Shown here: positions 56,806 through 64,000 of the stretch, in pieces | Layout of the letters: the number at the start of each line of letters is the position of its first letter | Numbering within the stretch: position 1 is the stretch's first letter | Assembly: GCF_000526915.1 (NCBI RefSeq) | Contig: NZ_JAGZ01000002.1 | Location: forward strand, 186,001 to 250,000 | Direction of reading: 5' to 3' | DNA length: 64,000 bases | Origin: Mycobacterium genavense ATCC 51234 | Lineage (GTDB): Bacteria; Actinomycetota; Actinomycetes; Mycobacteriales; Mycobacteriaceae | Position numbers and translations under genes: made by a program | Notes under the pieces: generated by a model | Database searches by the model: none | The model's input: the letters and a program-made list of their open reading frames with translations, nothing else | Told to the model about the DNA's origin: nothing

Positions 56806-57876
56806 CTAATGCCCCGTGTTTTTGATGTAGAGCAGCCGGTCGGCGGCCTCGATGGCGTCCACCTCGGGTGTGCCGATGCGAAGTAGATGTCCGTCGCGCA
56901 CCACGCCGAGCACGATGTCGCGCAGATGCCGCGGCGATCCGCCGACTTCGCTGGCCTCCACTTCGCGTTCGGCGATGGCCAGCCCGGCGTCGGGGGTCAG
57001 CAGGTCCTCGATCATCTCCACGACGCTGGGGGTGGTGGTGGCCAGGCCGAGCAGCCGGCCCGCGGTCTCCGAGGAAACCACCACCGAGTCGGCGCCGGAT
57101 TGCTGCAGTAGGTGCGAGTTCTCGGCTTCCCGGATGGCGGCCACGATCTTGGCCTTGGGCGCGATCTCTCGCGCGGTCAGGGTCACCAGCACCGCGGTGT
57201 CGTCCCGGTTGGTGGCGACGATGATCGACGACGCGTGCTGCGCGCCGGCCAGCCGCAGCACGTCGGATTTGGTGGCGTCGCCGTGCACGGTGACCAGACC
57301 CGCGGTGGTGGCGTGCTCGAGGGCGCCGCGATCGGTGTCGACGACGACGATCTCGCCCTGGGCGGCGTCGTCGCTGACCCGCGCGGCGACGGCGCGTTTG
57401 CCCTTGGTGCCGTACCCGATCACGATGGTGTGGTTACGCACTCTGTTCCTCCAACGCTGAATTTTCCACCCCTGGCGGGACCGCTCGGAGAGCACTTCGA
57501 GCGTGGTTCCGACCAACACGACCAGGAACGCGATGCGCAGCGGGGTGAAGACGACGGTGTTGATCAAGCGCGCGTTGTCGGTGATCGGCGTGATGTCTCC
57601 GTAGCCGGTCGTCGACAGCGACACCGCCGAGAAATACAGGCAGTCCAAGAACGTCAGCTGTGTGCCACGGATGTCGCGGTAGCCGTTGCGGTCCAGGTAG
57701 ACGACGAGGGCGGCCCCGAACAGCACTAGCAGCGCGATGACCAGCCGCCGGGTGATGACGCGCGCCGGGCTGCCGTGGTCTTCGGGGATACGCAACACGC
57801 CGACCAGCAGGTGACCGGGCTGGGTAGTCAGTCTCTCGTCGAGACCACGCAGCCGTCGCAAACTACCCTTGGGCAC
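56806..57876 (-). CDS. Potassium channel with RCK/TrkA domain (Rv3200c orthologue)
   Basis: 356 residues from GTG 57876. Two helices (LVIALLVLFGAALVVYL and RIAFLVVLVGTTLEVL) flank the pore with selectivity filter STTGYGDITP. The RCK N-lobe begins HTIVIGYGTKGKRAVAARV and includes VTVHGDATKSDVLRLAGAQ; the C-lobe ends LLYIKNTGH. It lets K+ flow under ligand control. Intact. Confidence 0.93.
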   Translation of the reverse strand: MPKGSLRRLRGLDERLTTQPGHLLVGVLRIPEDHGSPARVITRRLVIALLVLFGAALVVYLDRNGYRDIRGTQLTFLDCLYFSAVSLSTTGYGDITPITDNARLINTVVFTPLRIAFLVVLVGTTLEVLSERSRQGWKIQRWRNRVRNHTIVIGYGTKGKRAVAARVSDDAAQGEIVVVDTDRGALEHATTAGLVTVHGDATKSDVLRLAGAQHASSIIVATNRDDTAVLVTLTAREIAPKAKIVAAIREAENSHLLQQSGADSVVVSSETAGRLLGLATTTPSVVEMIEDLLTPDAGLAIAEREVEASEVGGSPRHLRDIVLGVVRDGHLLRIGTPEVDAIEAADRLLYIKNTGH

Positions 57877-57966
57877 TGCGGTCCATCACTGGCCGGACCA
57901 CCACGCACGCCACACGCACGACTCAAATGTAACCACGATCGCCGCGCGGCAGACACTTGATCGCCC

Positions 57967-60900
57967 TCACACGGCGACGTCGCGCTCGCCGGCGGGGGCC
58001 AGTCCCGCGAGCCCGGTGAGATCGGGCAGTTCGTTGGGGACCACGGTGACGCCGGTGCGCACGTAGTGGAACGCAGTCCGCACCGCGGACGCCGGGCATC
58101 CGGACAACGCCGCCCACGCCTGGCGGTAGACGGCGAGTTGGACGGCGGCCTGTCGCATCGCCTCCGCGCCGCGCGGCGGTTCGCCGGTCTTCCAGTCCAC
58201 CACCGTGGCCCCGCCGTCGGGCTCGGCGAACACCGCGTCGATGCGCCCGCGGATCACGGTGTCGCCGATCGGCATCTCGAACGGGACCTCGACGGCAACG
58301 GGTGTGCGGGCCGCCCACGGCGATCGGATGAAGGCCTGCTGCAGCGCGGCCAATTCTTCGGTGTGGCCGCGATCCGAATCCGCCGCCCCGGGCAGATCAC
58401 CCAGATCGAACAGCGCCTCGGTTCCGTAGAACTGTTGCACCCAGGAGTGAAAGGCATTGCCCAGCAACGCATGTGGATCAGGCCTGGTCGGCAGCCGATG
58501 CACCAGCCGCTGCACCGCGCCCTCGGGATCGCGGGCCAGGTCCACCAGGCCGCTGACCGACAGCTGGCTGGGCAGTGCCCGGGCAACTCGTGGTTCGGAG
58601 CGAGCACGCTCGGCCAGTAATGCATCGACGTCCGCGGCCCACCCGTCGATGTCGACCTGGTCGTGCGCCGGGCCCGACGCCATCGCCTCGGTCACCAGCG
58701 CCGCGCCACGCTCCACGTCGCGGCGGCGCCCGGCCAGCGGGTCGATAGGCCAGACGCCTTCGATGATCTTGTCGCGCAGTGGATTTGGCTCACCCTCGGC
58801 GGGTGCTGGAGCCCAGTGTTCCACTACCCCACAGGGATCGCCGGCCGCGGCCGACCGGTCGATGATGTCCTTGAGTTCGCACAGGAATTCCGACGGCCCC
58901 CGCGGCTTGATCCCCGTCGGGCCCCAGTGATGACCGGAGACCAGCAGCGTGTCCTCGGCCCGGGTGATCCCGACGTACAACAGTCGGCGCTCTTCATCGA
59001 CACGCCGCTGCTCCAGCTGACGGCGATGCTCGGCGATCTTGTCCGACAACTGTTTTCGATTCGTGACGTCCGAGAGGTCCAGCACCGGGATGCCCAGCGA
59101 GCCGGCCGACGCGCGATCGCCGCGCAGCAGCGGCGGCAGCTCGGCGGCATCGGTCAGCCAGCTGCTGCGCGACGTGGTCGACGGGAACGTTCCGCCGGAC
59201 AGGTGCGCCACCGCGACGACTTCCCACTCCAGCCCCTTCGCGGAATGCACGGTGAGCACCTGGACCCGATCCCGTGCGACGGTCAACGGCGCGGGCGCCA
59301 AACCGTTTTCGACGACCTCGGCGGCATCCAGGTAGGCCAGCAGCCCCAACACGGATACGTCGGTCGCGCTTGTTCGTTCGGCGTAGCCGGCGACCACGTC
59401 GGCGAAGGCGTCGAGGTGTTCGGCGCCGGCCCAGCCGCCATGGCCCGCAGCGGCACGGACTTCGCAGTCGATGCCCAGCACGCGTCGCACCTCGGCGACC
59501 AGATCGGGCAGCGAATGGCCGAGATGACCGCGCAGGGCGCGGAGCTCGGCGGCCAGCGCGGTGATGCGTTGATATCCCGCAGTCGAATACGAGGCGGCCG
59601 GGCCGGGATCGTCGATGGCGTCGGCCAGACACGCGGCGTCGGCTTCGATGTTGGACGGACCGGCGGCCAGCGCGATCGATTCGGCCGAGGACGCGTCGGT
59701 GGGCCGTCCCGCGCCAAGGGCCACGGCACGCTGCCAGAGCGCGGCGACATCCCGGCCGCCCACCCGCCAGCGCGGCCCGGTCAGCACCCGCATCGCCGCC
59801 GCACCGGCCGTGGGGTCTGCGACCAGCCGCAGCATGGCCACCAGTTCGGCCACTTCCGGGATGGACAGCAGCCCGGCCAGCCCGACGACCTCAACCGGGA
59901 CCCCGCGGGCGCGCAGCGCGTCGGCGATGGGAGCGGCATCGGCGTTGCGGCGCACCAGCACCGCCGCGGTCGGCGGGCTGACACCGGCGGCGGCCGCCCG
60001 CTGGTAGTGCTCGTGCAGGTGGTCGGCGATCCACTCGCGTTCGGCCTGGGCATCGGGAAGCAGCGCGGCACGCACGGTGCCGGGCGGGGCGTCCGGCCGG
60101 GATCGCAACGCGTGCACGGCCACGGATCGGCGCCGCGCCTCCGCGGAAATCGCGTTGGCGATGTGCAAGGTGCTGGGCGGGTTGCGCCAGCTGGTCCGCA
60201 GCTCCAGCACCGGCGCCGGAGTGCCGTCGGATCGGGGGAAGTCGGTGGTGAACCGGGGCAGGTTGGTCGCCGACGCGCCGCGCCAGCCGTAGATCGACTG
60301 GATCGGATCGCCGACGGCCGTCAGCGCCAACCCGTCGTCTTGACCGTTCGAGCCGCCGCCGAACAGGGCCGACAACACGACGCGCTGGGCGTGGCCGGTG
60401 TCCTGGTATTCGTCGAGCAGGACCACCCGGTAGCGGCTGCGCAGGTCCTCCCCGACTTGCCGGAAATTGGCGGCAAGCCTTGCCGCCGAAGCCATTTGGA
60501 CGCCGAAATCCATGACCTTCGCGGTGCGCATCCGCTCCCACAACGCGTCGAGCAGCGGCACCAGCTCAGTGCGCTCGGTCTGCGCGGCGAGCAGGCGCAA
60601 CAACCATTGGCTGGGGCCGCGGTCACGTTGGTAGGGCCCGGCGGGCAGGGCATGAACCAACCGCTCCAGCTCGAGGTGGGTGTCGCGCAGCTGGTCGGTG
60701 TCGACCAGATGCTCGGTGAGCTGGCCCCACAGTCGCAGCACCATCGAGGTGACCGCGGCCGGCGTCTTGTCGGTGCTCAGCTGCCCGCCATAGCCGTTGA
60801 CCACGTCGAAGGCCAGCTGCCACAGCTCGGTCTCACCGAGCAACCGGGTGTCGGGTTCGATCGGCAACAGCAGTCCGTGGTCGCGCAGCAGCGAGCCGGC

Positions 60901-61236
60901 GAACGCGTGATACGTGCTGACCGTCGGGGTGCCCGCCGATTCGAGAACGCCCGAGCCGATACCGGCCAATCGCGCCAGCCGGGAACGGACCCGGCGCAGC
61001 AGCTGCCCGGCGGCCTTGCGGGTGAACGTCAGCCCCAGCACCTGACCGGGTTCCGCGTAGCCGTTGGCGATCAGCCACACCACCCGGGCGGCCATCGTCT
61101 CGGTTTTGCCCGCGCCCGCCCCTGCGATCACGACGAGCGGTCCGGGCGGGGCCGCGATCACGGCGGCCTGCTCGGCGGTGGGAGGGAAAAGCCCGAGCGC
61201 GCAGGCTAATTCCTCCGGGCTGTAGCGCGGGCTCAT
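57967..61236 (-). CDS. adnB: AdnB subunit of the AdnAB helicase-nuclease
   Basis: 1,089 residues from ATG 61236, overlapping the adnA stop (ATGA). MSPRYSPEELACALGLFPPTAEQ leads to Walker A VIAGAGAGKTETMAARV, Walker B VVLLDEYQDTGHAQ, GDPIQSIYGWRGA and VQVLTVHSAKGLEWEVV. The C-terminal RecB-like nuclease has RGRIDAVFAEPDGGATVVDWKTG with the catalytic Asp and Lys. AdnB is the lead motor that resects double-strand breaks in mycobacteria. Intact. A long antisense open frame here is only a codon-bias shadow. Confidence 0.95.
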   Translation of the reverse strand: MSPRYSPEELACALGLFPPTAEQAAVIAAPPGPLVVIAGAGAGKTETMAARVVWLIANGYAEPGQVLGLTFTRKAAGQLLRRVRSRLARLAGIGSGVLESAGTPTVSTYHAFAGSLLRDHGLLLPIEPDTRLLGETELWQLAFDVVNGYGGQLSTDKTPAAVTSMVLRLWGQLTEHLVDTDQLRDTHLELERLVHALPAGPYQRDRGPSQWLLRLLAAQTERTELVPLLDALWERMRTAKVMDFGVQMASAARLAANFRQVGEDLRSRYRVVLLDEYQDTGHAQRVVLSALFGGGSNGQDDGLALTAVGDPIQSIYGWRGASATNLPRFTTDFPRSDGTPAPVLELRTSWRNPPSTLHIANAISAEARRRSVAVHALRSRPDAPPGTVRAALLPDAQAEREWIADHLHEHYQRAAAAGVSPPTAAVLVRRNADAAPIADALRARGVPVEVVGLAGLLSIPEVAELVAMLRLVADPTAGAAAMRVLTGPRWRVGGRDVAALWQRAVALGAGRPTDASSAESIALAAGPSNIEADAACLADAIDDPGPAASYSTAGYQRITALAAELRALRGHLGHSLPDLVAEVRRVLGIDCEVRAAAGHGGWAGAEHLDAFADVVAGYAERTSATDVSVLGLLAYLDAAEVVENGLAPAPLTVARDRVQVLTVHSAKGLEWEVVAVAHLSGGTFPSTTSRSSWLTDAAELPPLLRGDRASAGSLGIPVLDLSDVTNRKQLSDKIAEHRRQLEQRRVDEERRLLYVGITRAEDTLLVSGHHWGPTGIKPRGPSEFLCELKDIIDRSAAAGDPCGVVEHWAPAPAEGEPNPLRDKIIEGVWPIDPLAGRRRDVERGAALVTEAMASGPAHDQVDIDGWAADVDALLAERARSEPRVARALPSQLSVSGLVDLARDPEGAVQRLVHRLPTRPDPHALLGNAFHSWVQQFYGTEALFDLGDLPGAADSDRGHTEELAALQQAFIRSPWAARTPVAVEVPFEMPIGDTVIRGRIDAVFAEPDGGATVVDWKTGEPPRGAEAMRQAAVQLAVYRQAWAALSGCPASAVRTAFHYVRTGVTVVPNELPDLTGLAGLAPAGERDVAV

Positions 61237-64000
61237 GACGCCGACCCGTCGACGTGGGCGGGGCACCACTGCCGGATCGGGCAGTGCGAGCAACCGTCGT
61301 TACGTCGGGCGACGAATTGCGGGCCCGCGGTCGCGGCGGCTGCGCGCGTCACCAGGTCGCGCCAGTCGTCGCGACCGGCCACTGTCAGGGGGTCCTGCTC
61401 TCGTACGGTGGCGCCCGCCGGCCCGGTCTTGCCGATGTAGACCAGCCGTGCGCCGCCGGGCTCGTCACCGTCGGCCAGCAGGCCTTCGGCCACCGCCAGC
61501 TGGTACATCGCCAGCTGAGCATGCTGTTGCGCATCGTCTTTGCTGACCGGTGTTTTGCCGGTCTTGATGTCGACGATCACCAATCGGCCGGCCCCGTCGC
61601 GTTCCAGCCGATCGACCCGGCCGCGCAGCCGGACTTGACCGCCGTCCTCGCCCGGCGCGCCGAGGACGCCGTCGACGTTGACCTCGACGCCGACCTCGGT
61701 GAGCTCGCTGCGCGTCTGTGCTCGCCACTCGACGAACGCCTCGATCATCGCGCGATGCCGGGTCAGCTCGTTGTCCGCATACCAACGAGCGTCGAAAGGC
61801 AGGTGCTGCCAAGCCCGTTCCAGCTCGGCCAACAGTTGCGTTTCGGTTTTGCCCGGTTCGGCGATCAGCGCGTGCAGCACCGAGCCGAGCGTGGACCGCA
61901 GCTCGCGTGGGTTGGTTCCGCCGTGCCGCTCGACCAGCCAGCGCAGCGGGCAGTCGTTCAGCATCTGCAGCGTCGACGGTGTCAGCGTGACCGGATCGCC
62001 GCGGTCGCGCAGCGGATCGGTGGTGCTGACCGCGGTCAGACCGTGCCAGCCGGACGGGTCGGCGCCCGGCACACCCGCGGCGGCCAACCGTGCCAATTGC
62101 GTTGCCGCACAGTGGCGGGCCGCATCGTCGACGGTGCCGCCGGGCGCGCAGACCACACCCCGCAGATGGCCCACCAGCGCCACGGACGACAACACCCGAG
62201 GAGTCGAAACAGGCTGTGCCGCAGCGTGTTCGGCGTCTTCGTCGGCCCACTGCGCGACCTCGAAGAAGAACGGTGAGGGCAGCGCGGCTCCGCCGTCCGT
62301 CCCGCCGGTGTCACTGTCGACGGCGGTCACCAGCAGCCGGCGCCGGGCCCGGCCCATCGCGGCCACCAGCAGCCTGCGCTCCTCGGCCAGCAGCGGCGCC
62401 CGCACCGAGGCGTCCGGGCAGACGCCGTCCAGGACGTCGAGCAGCCGCTGGGTGGCCAACACCCCGCCGCGCGGAACAGTGTTGGGCCACAACCCATCCT
62501 GCAGGCCGGCGATGACTACCATGTCCCATTCGTGTCCCAGCGCGGCGTGGGCGCTGAGCACCTGGACGTGCTCGGCCGGCGACGCCGGTTCGGTCTTGAC
62601 GCTCGGCAGCTGCAATGCCGCGGCGTGCTCGAGCAGGCCGCGCAACGACGCGCCGGGGGTGCGCGAGACGTACTGATCGGTGACGTCGAACAACGCGGTC
62701 ACCGCCTCCAGGTCCCGGGTGGCCTGCGCGCCCGCGGTGCCGCCGCGCTCGGCGGCCGCCAGCCAGCGGCGCTGCAGGCCGGACCGGTGCCATGCCGCCC
62801 ACAGCGTGTAGCGCGGATCTTGGCCGTCGCGGTGACAGCGCGCGGCCGCATCCAGCACCGCGCGCACCCGCCGCAGCGGGCGAGACGCGGGTGGCGGCGT
62901 TTGGCCGCCCAGCGCGGCCACCACCATCTCGGCGAAACTCGCTGGGACACCGGCGGGTTGGCCGCGCAGCAGGGTGCGGCGCAGCTGTCGCAACGTGACC
63001 GGGTCGACGCGACCGATGGGGCCGGTCAGCAGTGCCAGCGCCTGGTCGCCGTCCAGGCCGTCGGCGGTCGCGGCCAGCACCGTGAGCATCGCCTGCACCG
63101 CGGGCTCCGCGGCCAGCGATCCGGTCACCGCGGGTGCGGCCACCGGCACCCCGGCGGCCGCCAGCGCCCGCGGCAGCCGGGCCCCGGCGCGTGGCACCGA
63201 CCGCACGATCACCGCCATCCGCGACCACGGCACGTTGTCGACCAGGTGCGCGCGCCGCAGCGCGTCGGCGACCAGCGCGGCCTCCGCGTGTGCCGAGGCC
63301 GCCAGCCGCACCTGCACCGCTCCCCGCTCGGTGCCGGTGCCGTCGATCTGCCGGCCCTCGCTGCTGCCGGGCAGCCGGGCGGCGATGCCGCTGACGGCAC
63401 GAGCCACCGCCGGGGCACACCGATGCGACTGGGTCAGCGTCACCGCCGTCGAGTCGCCGTCGAGCAGCCCGGCCGGCTCGCCGCCGCGGAAGCCGAACAC
63501 CGCCTGGTTGGGGTCGCCGGCGACCAGGGCCAGTTCGCGTCCCGCCGCCAGCACCCGGACCAGGCGTGCTGCCTGCGGGTCGAGTTGTTGGGCGTCGTCG
63601 ATCAACAAGACCCGGATGCGGGCGCGCTCGGCGGCCAGCAGCTCGGCGTCGACCGCGAAAGCCTCCAAAGCGGCGCCGACGAGTTCGGCGGCACCCAGCG
63701 CCGGCGTCGTCGCCTGCGGGGCCGCGGTACCGACCGCCGCGCGCAACAGCATCACCTGCTCGTACTGCTGCGCGAATCGGCCCGCCGCGGTCCATTCGGG
63801 TCGGCCGCGCAGGCGGCCGAGGCGCTGCAGATCCTGCGGGTCCACACCTCGTTCTGCGCAGCGCGCCAACAGGTTTCGCAGTTCGGTGGCGAAGCCGGCG
63901 GTGCTCAGGGCGGGCCTCAGATGCTCCGGCCATGCGCAGGTGCCCGCGCCTTCGAGGTCGCCGGCCAGCAGCTCGCGGATGATGGCGTCCTGCTCGGCGC
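61233..64000 (-). CDS. adnA: AdnA subunit of the AdnAB helicase-nuclease, 5' part outside
   Basis: The last ~920 codons are in the window; the start and Walker A lie beyond 64000. Present are IRVLLIDDAQQLDPQAARL (Walker B), GDPNQAVFGFRGGEPAG, VLSAHAALGHEWDMVVIAGLQDG and a nuclease domain RGRVDRLERDGAGRLVIVDIKTGKTPVSK with QQHAQLAMYQLAVAEG. The Cys pair CSHCPIRQWC near the C-terminus belongs to the Fe-S cluster of AddB/AdnA nucleases. It forms a dimer with AdnB. The visible frame is intact. Confidence 0.94.
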   Translation of the reverse strand, partial: AEQDAIIRELLAGDLEGAGTCAWPEHLRPALSTAGFATELRNLLARCAERGVDPQDLQRLGRLRGRPEWTAAGRFAQQYEQVMLLRAAVGTAAPQATTPALGAAELVGAALEAFAVDAELLAAERARIRVLLIDDAQQLDPQAARLVRVLAAGRELALVAGDPNQAVFGFRGGEPAGLLDGDSTAVTLTQSHRCAPAVARAVSGIAARLPGSSEGRQIDGTGTERGAVQVRLAASAHAEAALVADALRRAHLVDNVPWSRMAVIVRSVPRAGARLPRALAAAGVPVAAPAVTGSLAAEPAVQAMLTVLAATADGLDGDQALALLTGPIGRVDPVTLRQLRRTLLRGQPAGVPASFAEMVVAALGGQTPPPASRPLRRVRAVLDAAARCHRDGQDPRYTLWAAWHRSGLQRRWLAAAERGGTAGAQATRDLEAVTALFDVTDQYVSRTPGASLRGLLEHAAALQLPSVKTEPASPAEHVQVLSAHAALGHEWDMVVIAGLQDGLWPNTVPRGGVLATQRLLDVLDGVCPDASVRAPLLAEERRLLVAAMGRARRRLLVTAVDSDTGGTDGGAALPSPFFFEVAQWADEDAEHAAAQPVSTPRVLSSVALVGHLRGVVCAPGGTVDDAARHCAATQLARLAAAGVPGADPSGWHGLTAVSTTDPLRDRGDPVTLTPSTLQMLNDCPLRWLVERHGGTNPRELRSTLGSVLHALIAEPGKTETQLLAELERAWQHLPFDARWYADNELTRHRAMIEAFVEWRAQTRSELTEVGVEVNVDGVLGAPGEDGGQVRLRGRVDRLERDGAGRLVIVDIKTGKTPVSKDDAQQHAQLAMYQLAVAEGLLADGDEPGGARLVYIGKTGPAGATVREQDPLTVAGRDDWRDLVTRAAAATAGPQFVARRNDGCSHCPIRQWCPAHVDGSAS

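Noticed and set aside
58663..61209. An 848-codon open frame antisense to adnB (also a 663-codon one antisense to the UPF0182 gene at 43030-45021)
   Set aside because: Low-complexity Arg/Gly/Gln-rich translations with no family signal, exactly opposite well conserved genes; typical shadows of GC-rich third positions.

Overview
The window is high-GC chromosomal DNA from a slow-growing Mycobacterium. The right third (about 42.9-64.0 kb) keeps the gene order known in M. tuberculosis from Rv3193c to Rv3202c: UPF0182 membrane protein, PDZ/Lon-type protease, DUF2342 metalloprotease, Rv3196-like protein, ABC1 kinase, whiB7, uvrD2, mycoredoxin, nudC, potassium channel, adnB and adnA. The species is not certain. 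The mixture of an avium-like gene set and massive gene decay is what one expects of a host-restricted lineage (M. lepraemurium, M. leprae and M. ulcerans are known examples); that is inference.

Left region (0-24 kb): accessory metabolism, much of it broken. There is a GntR regulator with an arginine-deiminase-like enzyme behind a perfect palindrome; a deletion scar that fuses a cytochrome b-type gene to the tail of a flavin monooxygenase; a CoA-transferase with a dead enoyl-CoA hydratase; a TetR/lipocalin pair; and a DUF4190 protein that seems to have lost its start codon to ACG. Broken genes follow for aldo/keto reductase, GlgX, Zn-alcohol dehydrogenase, ferredoxin-reductase-like protein, GAF-ANTAR, GH15, amino-acid decarboxylase and PAS-ANTAR. 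Intact among them are an SDR, a MerR/Hsp18 stress pair, a PPOX protein and a few small genes.

Island (about 24.04-35.4 kb), lying downstream of the 3' end of an initiator tRNA-Met gene: a low-GC, truncated mce gene block (24.05-26.49 kb) butts against a decayed Wadjet (jetABCD) plasmid-defence operon, a decayed hipBA toxin-antitoxin pair and an IS481-type transposase remnant. Only jetB still has an open frame, so the defence system cannot work as written.

35.4-42.9 kb: a cupin / nitroreductase / HD-domain operon (all three broken) next to a GlxA-like AraC regulator, then an operon of FAD monooxygenase (broken), phthiodiolone-ketoreductase-like F420 enzyme and alpha/beta hydrolase next to a second AraC regulator.

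42.9-64 kb: conserved core, nearly all intact. It includes a complete whiB7 control region: promoter with AT-rich motif, 50-codon upstream ORF and an intrinsic terminator that acts as attenuator. Two genes here, pstS-like and Rv3196-like, carry single frameshifts.

Across the window I find nine in-frame stop codons and about twenty single-base indels inside otherwise well conserved genes. Substitution-type stops of all three kinds argue for real gene decay; some indels at homopolymers could be assembly errors.
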